Source: Myxococcales bacterium (GTDB taxonomy: Bacteria; Myxococcota_A; UBA9160; SMWR01). From it: a DNA stretch of 59,119 nt. How positions within the stretch are numbered: position 1 is the first letter of the stretch; the number at the start of each line of letters is the position of its first letter. The DNA lies in assembly GCA_022561775.1 (NCBI GenBank), contig JADFQO010000017.1, positions 1 through 59,119 on the forward strand, in the 5' to 3' direction. The notes under the pieces were generated by a model that saw only the letters and a list, made by a program, of their open reading frames with translations, had not been told where the DNA came from and searched no databases. This document shows positions 34,511 through 42,353 of the stretch, piece by piece. The translations under genes and the position numbers were made by a program.

Positions 34511-36463
34511 ATGACCACCATCTGGATCGTCCACCGCGACCCGCTGCTGCGTTCCGCGCTCATCCGGGCCGCCGGAGCTCCCGAAGATGCCGTTTGTGGC
34601 GCCCCTGGGGATCCGATCTTCGCCGCGGCGCCGCTCGCTGACGTCGTGCTGCTCGGCCTGGGCGGAGATCTCGAAGCCGAACTCGAATTCGCTCACCAAG
34701 GCGCGATTCGCGCGCCCGACGCGCGCTGGATCCTGCTGCCCGAGCGCGGCCTGGTCGACGCAGCCCGAGAACTATTCGATGGGATCGACGCTTCGATCCT
34801 ACGCTATCCACCCGATGCGCGCGCGCTGCGCGCGCAAATCCGAATCGCTCGCGCGGGTCCACGCGCGGCGGGGCCAGGCGGCCGCGCCCCCATGGCGCTT
34901 TCGCAGCGCTCGGCCCGCGATTCCCTCGCGCAGCGTTTCGCGCGCTGGTTTGCAGATCTCGAGCTTCCCGAGTTGCTGCGCGCACTCAATCCCCATCTGG
35001 GAGACGTCCCGCTGCTGATCTTGGGTGAAGAGGGAACCGGGAGGGGCCTGTTGGCTCACTACGTCCACCTCTTCGGTGGCGACCCGGGCAGTGAGTTCGC
35101 TCACGTCCCCTGTGAAGATGGGATGTCGGCGGAGTTGCTGCGGACCGCACTCGCCGAGGCCATCGGTGATTCGACAAACCGCTGTACGATCTGGCTGGAG
35201 GGTGTCGATGCGCTTCCGGCAGCGACCCAGCGCCAACTCGCGCGCTGGATTGAATTCGGCCCTCCCTCGCGTGTCGTGCGCGTCCGCGTTGCGCGCTGGC
35301 TCGGCACCAGCGGCGACGAACCCACGATCGGATCTGCGAGCGCGCTGATTCCGGCGCTGCGCGACGCACTGGGCGGAATCCCGCTGCGTATTCCGACGCT
35401 GCGCGAGCGCCCTGAGAGAATCGCCGCGTTTGCGACCGATACGGCCCTCGCCTGGTGCAGCGCGCGGCGGCAGCGGCCAAGGCGTTTTGCGGAGGATGCG
35501 CTGACGGTCCTCGCCGAATACCCCTGGCCGCTCAACCTGCGCGAACTCGAAGTCGTCGTGATCCAAACGCTCGCAGCGAGCGGGGCGGATCCGATTCGAG
35601 TCGATGACCTTCAATACGACGGCATCGCGTTCGCGCCCATCGACGTGGGCGATGTCGGGACAATGATCGAACCCGATCCCGTCGGCCGGAGCACCCGGCT
35701 CGGGGGTGCACCGAACGTCCCTCTCGCAGCGCCTCGCGCGCGGGAGGCGGGTTCCGCTCCAGAACGCAAAGCGGCGTCTGCGAGCGATCCGCGCGAGGCG
35801 ATCGCCGGCGCGAACGCGTCCATCCAACCACTCGTAGCGGCGATCGCGCACGAAATGCGCAATCCACTTTCCACGATCCGGACCTTCGCAGAGCTGTTGC
35901 CCAGCCGGTACGACGATCCGGAATTCCGTTCGCGCTTCGCCGAACTGGTCGGCCAGGACACGCACCGCATCGAAGCTGTTATCCAACGGCTGACGGAACT
36001 CGCGTCCCTCGAGCAGCCCAAGATCGAGACGGTAGACATCTCGGCGCTCCTGGAGGAACTCCTCTCAGAGCGAACCGAGCAGGTGCGAAATCGCCAACTG
36101 CTCGTCCTCAAGGAGTTGGACGAACACCACACCGCCGCGATCGGCGATGCCGGACAGCTGCGGTTTGCCTTGGAGTCGCTGATCGACAAATCTCTGGATC
36201 TCGCGCCAGAGGGCGGCGACGTCTTCATCGCCTCGCGCCACCACCCGGCCGGCCTGCGCGGTGGACCGGCGGTGCGCGTGCTGATTCGCTTCGGCAGCCT
36301 CGACAGCTCGCCATCGGGGTCGCGCGTCCCGGGCACCTCACTCGCGGAAAACGCCTTGGACTACGCGATCGCCGCGGCGGTCATCCGCGCCCAGGGCGGC
36401 ACCTTCACGATCGACCCCGGAGAGGGCAACGAAACCGTCCTGCTGCTCGATATCCCCGCCTGA
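34511..36463 (+). CDS. Pseudo-receiver / pseudo-AAA+ / degenerate histidine kinase protein
   Basis: 650 residues. Residues 1-115 resemble a receiver, but the phospho-Asp position reads VVLLGLGG (Asp to Gly) and the conserved Lys is Arg. Residues 160-375 resemble a sigma-54 activator AAA+ domain: GEEGTGRGLL replaces GESGTGKEL (Walker Lys to Arg), the GAFTGA loop is absent, the Walker B region is CTIWLEGVDALP, yet LRIPTLRERPERI and EYPWPLNLRELEVV remain. A DHp follows with AIAHEMRNPLSTIR (H447), then an ATPase-like end where the N-box Asn is replaced and the G1 box DxGxG is missing. Only the phospho-His looks functional. Transcribed from sigma-54, 23 nt before the activator gene. Confidence 0.8.
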   Translation: MTTIWIVHRDPLLRSALIRAAGAPEDAVCGAPGDPIFAAAPLADVVLLGLGGDLEAELEFAHQGAIRAPDARWILLPERGLVDAARELFDGIDASILRYPPDARALRAQIRIARAGPRAAGPGGRAPMALSQRSARDSLAQRFARWFADLELPELLRALNPHLGDVPLLILGEEGTGRGLLAHYVHLFGGDPGSEFAHVPCEDGMSAELLRTALAEAIGDSTNRCTIWLEGVDALPAATQRQLARWIEFGPPSRVVRVRVARWLGTSGDEPTIGSASALIPALRDALGGIPLRIPTLRERPERIAAFATDTALAWCSARRQRPRRFAEDALTVLAEYPWPLNLRELEVVVIQTLAASGADPIRVDDLQYDGIAFAPIDVGDVGTMIEPDPVGRSTRLGGAPNVPLAAPRAREAGSAPERKAASASDPREAIAGANASIQPLVAAIAHEMRNPLSTIRTFAELLPSRYDDPEFRSRFAELVGQDTHRIEAVIQRLTELASLEQPKIETVDISALLEELLSERTEQVRNRQLLVLKELDEHHTAAIGDAGQLRFALESLIDKSLDLAPEGGDVFIASRHHPAGLRGGPAVRVLIRFGSLDSSPSGSRVPGTSLAENALDYAIAAAVIRAQGGTFTIDPGEGNETVLLLDIPA

Positions 36464-36486
36464 TCCGCGTCTGATAATCTTCCGCG

Positions 36487-37857
36487 TTGATGCCTTGTCT
36501 GTTGGTAGTGGACGACGAGGAGGGCGTGCGCGAATCGCTGCGCATGCTCTTCAAGGGCGACTGCGAAGTCGCTACGGCGGGTTCGGTCGAAGAGGCCGAG
36601 CGATTTCTGCACGGGTCGAGTCCCGATCTGATTCTGTTGGATCTGGTGATGCCGGGGCGGGGCGGTCTGGAGCTGCTCGCATCGCTGGCGGATCAAGTCG
36701 ACCCCCCGCCCGTCGTCGTGCTGACCGCCACCAAGACCGTCGCCACCGCGGTCGAAGCGATGAAGCGCGGGGCCGTCGACTACATCACCAAACCGTTCGA
36801 GGTGGAGGCGCTGCGCATCAAGGTCCGCCAGTTGCTCGAGCGGCGCGAACTGGAGCGCGAGGTGGTGCGGCTGCGCGCGGAAGTAGACGGACAGGAACGC
36901 CTGGGCGGCCTGCTGGGCGGCAGCCCCCTGATGCGGGAACTCTTTCAGACGATTCGTCGGGTCGCGGCTTCCCGGGCGACGGTTCTGATTCAGGGTGAGA
37001 GCGGCACCGGTAAGGAACTCGTCGCCAGGGCGATCCACAACCTGGGTGACCGCGTCGATCAGGCCTTCGTGACGGTCAATTGCGCGGCAATTCCGGCTCA
37101 GCTGATCGAAAGTGAACTCTTCGGCCACGAGCGCGGCGCTTTCACCGACGCCCGCGAGCGCCGCATCGGAAAGTTCGAAACCGCATCCGGCGGAACCCTC
37201 TTCCTCGACGAAATCGGTGAAATCGAGATCGCCGTCCAGGCGAAGCTGCTGCGCGCGCTACAAGAAAAGCAGATCGAACGCCTCGGCGGGTCGCCGACCA
37301 TCGCAGTTGATGTGCGCGTCGTCGCGGCCACGAACCGCGATCTGGAGGCCGACGTCGCCGAAGGGCGCTTCCGCGCGGACCTCTTCTATCGCATCAACGT
37401 CGTTCCGATCGCGCTGCCGGCGCTCGCGGAGCGGCGCGAGGACATTCGCCGCCTCGCGGAACACTTTCTCGCCAGCGCGCGTGCGGACGCCCATCGCGGG
37501 CCCCGCGCGATTGCGCGCGACGCGATCGCCGCTCTCGAGCGCTACGCGTGGCCGGGCAACGTGCGGGAGCTCGAGAATGCGATCGAACGCGCGGTGGCTC
37601 TCGCAGAAGGCGAGGTGTTGGAAATCGCAGACCTACCGCCCGCCATCCTGCGCGCCAACGAACTCGAGACGTTGGGAGATTCGGTACGGAGCGGAAAGCT
37701 CGGTGTCGAAGCGGCGGTGGGCGGCTTCGAGAAAACGCTGATCCTCGAAGCGCTCGCGCGCGCCGACGGAAATCAGACGCAAGCCGCCGCGCAGCTCCAG
37801 ATCACGCGCCGATCGCTCAAACTCAAGATGGACCGGTACGGCATCGCGGCGACCTGA
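36487..37857 (+). CDS. NtrC-family sigma-54 activator with GAFTDA loop
   Basis: 456 residues. Receiver 1-115 (VVDDEE, phospho-Asp D51 in LLDLVMPG, K101 in ITKPFE), AAA+ domain 140-375 with GESGTGKE (169-176), LFLDEIGE Walker B (237-244), sensor II region YAWPGNVRELENAIE, and a C-terminal Fis-type HTH (GNQTQAAAQLQITRRSLKLKM). The sigma-54-contacting loop reads GAFTDA (216-221) instead of GAFTGA. Otherwise complete. It lies directly downstream of the pseudo-kinase gene, whose DHp His could phosphorylate or dephosphorylate its receiver. Predicted to activate the promoters at 34422 and 38118. Confidence 0.92.
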   Translation: MMPCLLVVDDEEGVRESLRMLFKGDCEVATAGSVEEAERFLHGSSPDLILLDLVMPGRGGLELLASLADQVDPPPVVVLTATKTVATAVEAMKRGAVDYITKPFEVEALRIKVRQLLERRELEREVVRLRAEVDGQERLGGLLGGSPLMRELFQTIRRVAASRATVLIQGESGTGKELVARAIHNLGDRVDQAFVTVNCAAIPAQLIESELFGHERGAFTDARERRIGKFETASGGTLFLDEIGEIEIAVQAKLLRALQEKQIERLGGSPTIAVDVRVVAATNRDLEADVAEGRFRADLFYRINVVPIALPALAERREDIRRLAEHFLASARADAHRGPRAIARDAIAALERYAWPGNVRELENAIERAVALAEGEVLEIADLPPAILRANELETLGDSVRSGKLGVEAAVGGFEKTLILEALARADGNQTQAAAQLQITRRSLKLKMDRYGIAAT

Positions 37858-37897
37858 AGGCCGCACCAGCCCGCGGTGCGCGACCGCAGGCGCAGCC

Positions 37898-37915
37898 GCG
37901 CCGCGCGCGCGGCGC
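37898..37915 (+). terminator. GC-rich perfect palindrome after the activator gene, possible terminator
   Basis: An 18-nt perfect palindrome of G and C begins 41 nt after the activator stop codon. It is followed about 12 nt later by GATTTT, a weak U tract. This could end the pseudo-kinase/activator transcript before the regulatory region of the next gene. The U tract is short and offset, so confidence is modest. Confidence 0.4.
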
Positions 37916-37935
37916 CTTGCGCCGACGATTTTGGT

Positions 37936-38016
37936 GTTCGATTCAGAACATCTTAAATTCCCATTTAAATTCAACCAAGTTCGGATCTAGAGCTCGGTTT
38001 GTGTTCGGATCCGAAC
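37936..38016 (+). promoter_or_regulatory. Candidate upstream activator sites for the 38118 sigma-54 promoter
   Basis: Three related sites in an unusually AT-rich 180-nt stretch: GTTCGATTCAGAAC (37936-37949), half-site GTTCGGATC (37979-37987) and the perfect 14-bp palindrome GTTCGGATCCGAAC (38003-38016). The last is centred about 135 nt before the expected transcription start, a normal position for NtrC-type enhancer sites. The Fis-HTH protein encoded just upstream is the natural candidate to bind here. The rest of the 311-nt gap (37858-38168) holds the terminator-like palindrome and the promoter; no gene is seen. Confidence 0.6.
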
Positions 38017-38117
38017 GATCTTTGAGCATTGAACGGCTCTAGATTCGCCCTGCGAAAACCTCTGATTCATCAATATTTTCAATTTGTTAACGAGTTAGAT
38101 GCACACCGCGCCGAATC

Positions 38118-38132
38118 TGGCACGTCGTTTGC
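38118..38132 (+). promoter_or_regulatory. Sigma-54 (-24/-12) promoter of the HD-GYP/PilZ genes
   Basis: TGGCACG-TCGT-TTGC, again an exact match to TGGCACG-N4-TTGC and sharing 11 of 11 fixed bases with the promoter at 34422. The expected start is about 12 nt downstream, leaving a leader of about 25 nt with GGAGG ahead of the ATG at 38169. Confidence 0.88.
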
Positions 38133-38168
38133 GATTCGAGTGTGTGCAAGCCGACACCGGAGGTCCCA

Positions 38169-39380
38169 ATGACCGACGACCGAACACTGGAAACCATCCT
38201 GATCGTGGACGACGAGCGCGGACCGCGGGAGTCCCTGCGGATGATCCTGGCCTCGAACCACCGGGTTCTCCAGGCGAGCAGCGGCGCCGAGGCCCTCAAG
38301 TGCATCCGCGGCGAACACGTCGACCTGATCACCCTCGATCTCAACATGCCGGGGATGCACGGCCAGGAGCTGATGCGAACCGTGCGGAGTGAATTCCCCG
38401 ATATCGAAATCGTGATCATCACGGGCTGCGGGAGCATCGAGAGCGCAGCCGAGGGGATTCGCGCGGGTATCTGCGACTACATCCAGAAGCCCTTCGATGT
38501 GGTGCAGGTCAGCGCAGCCGTGAGTCGCGCGCTGTCTCGAAAGCGCGCGCAGGACCGATTGACTTCCTTTCTCGAAGAACTCGGCGGCGTGGTCGGACAC
38601 GATCGCGGCGCCCAGGCCATTCTGGAGGACGTCCAACGCAGCGAAAGGCTGCGCGAACGGGTGGGCCTGGTTTTTTCGGATTCGAGCGAGCGAGGCGCAA
38701 CCGCCGCGCAGGAGATCGACGAGCCGCGCACGATGGAGTTCCTCGAGGTTCTCGCGGAGACCATCGAGGTCAAGGATCGCTTCATGCGCGGCCACGCCCG
38801 GCGCGTCTCGTTCTACGCGGGTCTACTCGCGGAGCGACTGTCTCTCGAAGCCGACGAATTGGAGGAGGTCCGCGTCGCTGCATTTCTACACGACCTCGGA
38901 AAGGTCGGCGTACCGACGGATCTGCTGCTCCGGGCGGGGGCGCTCGACTCGAAGGAACGCGCGCTCGTCGAGCAGCATCCGGCCATCGGCGCCCGACTCG
39001 TCAAGCCGCTCGCGATTCCGAATGCGATCGCCTCGGCGATCCAACACCACCACGAATGGTGGGACGGAACGGGTTACCCAGACGAACTGAAGGGTGAAGA
39101 GATCCCCCGTACGTCGCGCATCATCTCCGTCGTCGACGCGTTCGACGCGATGAGCAGCGACCGACCCTACCGCCGAGCGCTTGCCCGCTCGACCGCCATC
39201 GACGAGATCCGACGTTTTGCGGGCACCCAATTCGACCCGCATTTCGCCAAGGAATTCCTGGTCCTTCTCGAATCGGGAGCTTGTGACATCGATCCTGAAA
39301 TCGTGGCGGATGCGGTCTCCGCGGCGCACCCCGCCATTCAATCGGCCGATTCGGCCACGCCAATAGGAGCCCAAAGATGA
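38169..39380 (+). CDS. Response regulator with HD-GYP c-di-GMP phosphodiesterase domain
   Basis: 403 residues. Receiver 8-125 (IVDDE, phospho-Asp D57 in LDLNMPGMHG, K107 in QKPFD), then a 60-residue linker and an HD-GYP domain with HDLGKVGVP (241-249), the HHHE metal cluster (293-296) and DGTGYPD (299-305). All metal ligands and GYP are intact, so hydrolysis of cyclic di-GMP is likely. I chose the ATG at 38169, with GGAGG nine bases upstream, rather than the in-frame ATG at 38142 that falls at the predicted transcript start. The stop overlaps the PilZ gene (ATGA). Confidence 0.92.
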   Translation: MTDDRTLETILIVDDERGPRESLRMILASNHRVLQASSGAEALKCIRGEHVDLITLDLNMPGMHGQELMRTVRSEFPDIEIVIITGCGSIESAAEGIRAGICDYIQKPFDVVQVSAAVSRALSRKRAQDRLTSFLEELGGVVGHDRGAQAILEDVQRSERLRERVGLVFSDSSERGATAAQEIDEPRTMEFLEVLAETIEVKDRFMRGHARRVSFYAGLLAERLSLEADELEEVRVAAFLHDLGKVGVPTDLLLRAGALDSKERALVEQHPAIGARLVKPLAIPNAIASAIQHHHEWWDGTGYPDELKGEEIPRTSRIISVVDAFDAMSSDRPYRRALARSTAIDEIRRFAGTQFDPHFAKEFLVLLESGACDIDPEIVADAVSAAHPAIQSADSATPIGAQR

Positions 39381-39790
39381 CCTCTGCCGTGCCGAAACCC
39401 GCAGCCAAGATCGAGGATGCCCAAGCCGGGAGCGAAGCGAATGCGGTGTTCGCGCCGACCCGGCGCGAAGAACGCCGCGACGAGGTTCGAAGCGCAGAGT
39501 ACACGCCCTTTCCACGGACCGGCGCGAACCAGGCGCCGCGCCGTGGCTTCAGCCGTGACGTATCGCCGCTGGGGATGTGCCTCGGGGTGGACGTGCCCGA
39601 GCGGATCGGCGCGCTGCTGCGGGTCGAAGTTCGACAGCTCGACGGTCAATCGATCGGCGCGACGATCGGCCGCGTCGTCTGGTGCAAGCCGACCCGAGAT
39701 GGTCGCCACTGGATCGGCCTCGACCTGCTCTGCGAGCCGGACGGCGTGCGTTCGAAATGGCATCAGCGAATGCTGGAGGAATCCGACTGA
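39377..39790 (+). CDS. PilZ domain protein, probable c-di-GMP receptor
   Basis: 137 residues. After a ~30-residue variable start come an [10 protein letters not shown] block and [15 protein letters not shown], which contain the two PilZ c-di-GMP motifs (Arg-rich RxxxR and D/NxSxxG). The domain ends with [20 protein letters not shown]. It is translationally coupled to the HD-GYP gene (ATGA overlap) and so made from the same sigma-54 promoter, giving a phosphodiesterase and a receptor for the same second messenger in one transcript. It has no other domain, so it must act on a partner elsewhere. Confidence 0.85.
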   Translation: MTSAVPKPAAKIEDAQAGSEANAVFAPTRREERRDEVRSAEYTPFPRTGANQAPRRGFSRDVSPLGMCLGVDVPERIGALLRVEVRQLDGQSIGATIGRVVWCKPTRDGRHWIGLDLLCEPDGVRSKWHQRMLEESD

Positions 39791-39902
39791 ACGCCGATCC
39801 GAACCGTTGATCGGGGGGTACGGGGGTCGCGGGCAATTGCTCCGGCCCCCGCACGCGCCTCGGGGAGTGCTACCGTTCGCCGGTAATCACCGGCGGGACC
39901 CC

Positions 39903-40172
39903 ATGTTTGGCATCGGGATGACAGAGCTGTTGGTGATCCTGGCGATCGGCCTGATCGTCATCGGACCGAAGAAGTTGCCAGAGCTCGCCCGCTCGCTCGG
40001 AAAGGGACTCGCCGAGTTCCGCCGCGCGTCGACCGAGATGCGGCGCGAATTTCTCGAAGTTGCGGACGAAGCCCGGATCGACCCACCGCCCCAAAAGCCC
40101 GAAGAAGCGGACTCCGAGAAGGCTAGCGAGACGGATTCCGCCGACGAACCCAAGGGTTCCGACGTTGGATGA
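39903..40172 (+). CDS. tatB: Twin-arginine translocase subunit, TatB-like
   Basis: 89 residues. N-terminal membrane helix [20 protein letters not shown], then the [14 protein letters not shown] hinge and amphipathic helix, and an acidic disordered tail. The Glu at position 8 and the Gly-Pro hinge favour TatB, but single TatA/B proteins exist in this group, so the distinction is not firm. It overlaps the tatC start by eight bases. Confidence 0.88.
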   Translation: MFGIGMTELLVILAIGLIVIGPKKLPELARSLGKGLAEFRRASTEMRREFLEVADEARIDPPPQKPEEADSEKASETDSADEPKGSDVG

Positions 40173-40920
40173 CCAGAGGCTCCCGCTCACCCACCACCTG
40201 GCCGAGCTTCGAACGCGCATCATCCGCATCCTGTTGGCCTGGATCGTCTGCGCCGCGTTCGCCTGGAACTACAACGAGTGGATCTTCGGTTACCTGCTCG
40301 ATCCGGCGGTTGCGGCGCTGGGCGCGGGCGAGCGAACCCTACAGGCCATCGCACCGACAGAGATCTTCTTCACCTACCTGAAGTGCGCCGCGCTCGCGGG
40401 TTTCGTGTTGGCCCTGCCAGTGATCTTCTGGCAGATCTGGGCGTTCGTGGCACCGGGCCTGTACGCAAATGAAAAGAGCGCGATCGTTCCGTTCGTTCTG
40501 GCTTCTTCGCTGCTCTTCGGAGGAGGAGCCGTCTTCGGTTACATGATTGTGTTCCCGTTGATGTTCGAGTTCTTCACTCAATTTGACAGCGACTTCGTCG
40601 AATCAGCCTGGACGATGCGCGAGGTCTTCAATCTCACCGCCCGACTCTTTCTGGCGTTCGGCATCGCATTCGAGTTACCGGTGCTCGTCTTCTTTCTATC
40701 GATCACGGGGATCGTCGATGCACGAACCCTGCTCAGGGGAACCCCCTACGCGGTGCTCGGCGTATTCATAGCGGCGGCGATTCTCACGCCGCCGGATTGG
40801 GTGAGCCAGATATTCCTCGCGATCCCGATGATCGCTCTCTATCTGCTGGGAGTCGGAGTCGCGCTCGTGTTCGGAGGAGCCAGGCAAAAGCGCGCGAAAG
40901 GCGAAGAAGCTCCGTCCTAG
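40165..40920 (+). CDS. tatC: Sec-independent translocase subunit TatC
   Basis: 251 residues with six membrane helices. TatC recognises the twin-arginine signal. Conserved elements: [12 protein letters not shown] at the N terminus, [20 protein letters not shown], the periplasmic [11 protein letters not shown] loop (E. coli FxxPGLYxhE) and [17 protein letters not shown]. The start is TTG at 40165, inside tatB, as no ATG fits. The stop TAG is part of repeat copy B. Confidence 0.93.
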   Translation: MDDQRLPLTHHLAELRTRIIRILLAWIVCAAFAWNYNEWIFGYLLDPAVAALGAGERTLQAIAPTEIFFTYLKCAALAGFVLALPVIFWQIWAFVAPGLYANEKSAIVPFVLASSLLFGGGAVFGYMIVFPLMFEFFTQFDSDFVESAWTMREVFNLTARLFLAFGIAFELPVLVFFLSITGIVDARTLLRGTPYAVLGVFIAAAILTPPDWVSQIFLAIPMIALYLLGVGVALVFGGARQKRAKGEEAPS

Positions 40921-40983
40921 GAGCGTGACCCCAGAATGGGGTCGCGCGACGCCGCAAGCGAATCCGAACAATTCGCCCGCTAG
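40917..40983 (+). repeat. CTAG-bounded bipartite hairpin repeat, copy B
   Basis: A 67-bp unit filling the whole gap between the convergent tatC and accC genes. It starts CTAGGAGCGTGACCCC, has stem 1 GTGACCCC/GGGGTCGC, the GCGACGCCGCAA joint, stem 2 GCGAAT/ATTCGC, and ends CGCCCGCTAG. The left CTAG contains the tatC stop codon and the right CTAG the accC stop on the other strand. Being a two-hairpin structure between convergent genes, it may also act as a bidirectional terminator. Confidence 0.75.
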
Positions 40984-42332
40984 TCGCGCTTGCCCGTTTC
41001 CATCGCGGTCGCGACAAAATTCGTCGTGTAGCGACCGGAAACAAACTCGGGGTGGCGCAGCGCCTTGCGGTGGAAGGGGATGGTCGTCGTGATCCCTTGG
41101 ATGTCGAACTCCGCGAGCGCCCGGTCGAGCCGCGCGATCGCTTCTTTGCGATCGACCCCCCAGCTGATGAGCTTCGCGATCAGCGGATCGTAGTGGGTCG
41201 TCACTCGGGTTCCCTGCTCTACGCCAGCGTCGACCCGCACGCCGGGGCCAGCGGGCGGACGGTAGACGGAGATCAATCCGGGAGAGGGGATGAAACCCCG
41301 ATCCGGATCTTCGGCGTAGATGCGCGCCTCGATGGCGTGACCTCGGATCTCCAGGCCCGATTGCGCGATCTGCAGCGGCTCGCCGGCCGCGATCTGGATC
41401 ATCGCCACGACGATATCGATGCCGGTGACGGCTTCGGTGATCGCGTGCTCGACCTGGATTCGCGTGTTCATTTCCAGGAAGTAGAAATCCCCGGCCCCGT
41501 CCACGAGAAACTCGCAAGTCCCCGCCCCGCAGTAGTCGACGGCTTTTGCCGCGGTCAGCGCTGCGCGACCCAGTTCGGCCCGCAGCTCCGGACCCACACC
41601 GTTCGCCGGAGCTTCTTCGATCAGTTTCTGGTACCGACGTTGGATCGAACACTCGCGTTCGCCCAGGTGTAGGGTATTGCCCTGCGAGTCGGCGAGAAAT
41701 TGAACCTCGATGTGACGCGGGTTCTCGACGAATTTTTCGAGATAGAGGGTGACGTCTCCGAATGCGGCTGCAGACTCGCCCCGCACGCGTTCGAGAGCCT
41801 GGGGGAGTTCGGCGGGAGCGTCGACCCGCCGCATTCCCTTGCCGCCGCCGCCGGCGCTCGCCTTGACGAGTACGGGATAACCGATGCGCTCCGCCCAGTG
41901 CGCCGCTTTGGCATCGGAAACCGCCTCGGTGGCGCCGGGCACCACGGCGACCCCGGCGGATGCCATCTTCTGGCGCGCCGTGATCTTGGCGCCCATCGCG
42001 CGGATCACTTCGCCCGTAGGGCCGATGAAGCGCATGCCGGCAGCCTCGCATCGATCGGCGAAGTCGGCGTTCTCGGACAGAAATCCGTAACCCGGATGAA
42101 TCGCATCGGCGCCCGCGCGCATCGCGATTTCGATCACGCGGTCGGCGACCAGGTACGAATCGCGGGCGGGAGCCGCTCCGCACGGATAGGCGGAATCGGC
42201 GAGGCGAACGTGCAACGCCTCGCTGTCGGCCTCGGAGTAGATCGCGATGGGCGCGATTTCCAGCTCGCGACAGGCGCGCATCACGCGAACAGCAATCTCG
42301 CCTCGATTCGCGATCAGGATCTTCCGGAACAC
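40980..42332 (-). CDS. accC: Biotin carboxylase subunit (acetyl/propionyl-CoA carboxylase type)
   Basis: 450 residues. Starts MFRKILIANRGEIAVRVMRA and carries the ATP-grasp loop KASAGGGGKGMRRV, then ECSIQRRYQKLIEEAP and FLEMNTRIQVEHAITE, all AccC signatures. It charges biotin with bicarbonate. The length is that of a carboxylase domain only: no C-terminal biotinyl (AMKM) domain, so a separate carrier is needed, perhaps the protein encoded at 22481-22924. It is last in the minus-strand iclR-acd-pccB-accC series. Confidence 0.93.
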   Translation of the reverse strand: MFRKILIANRGEIAVRVMRACRELEIAPIAIYSEADSEALHVRLADSAYPCGAAPARDSYLVADRVIEIAMRAGADAIHPGYGFLSENADFADRCEAAGMRFIGPTGEVIRAMGAKITARQKMASAGVAVVPGATEAVSDAKAAHWAERIGYPVLVKASAGGGGKGMRRVDAPAELPQALERVRGESAAAFGDVTLYLEKFVENPRHIEVQFLADSQGNTLHLGERECSIQRRYQKLIEEAPANGVGPELRAELGRAALTAAKAVDYCGAGTCEFLVDGAGDFYFLEMNTRIQVEHAITEAVTGIDIVVAMIQIAAGEPLQIAQSGLEIRGHAIEARIYAEDPDRGFIPSPGLISVYRPPAGPGVRVDAGVEQGTRVTTHYDPLIAKLISWGVDRKEAIARLDRALAEFDIQGITTTIPFHRKALRHPEFVSGRYTTNFVATAMETGKRD

Positions 42333-42353
42333 AGCAGGACTGTAGCTCGGGCT

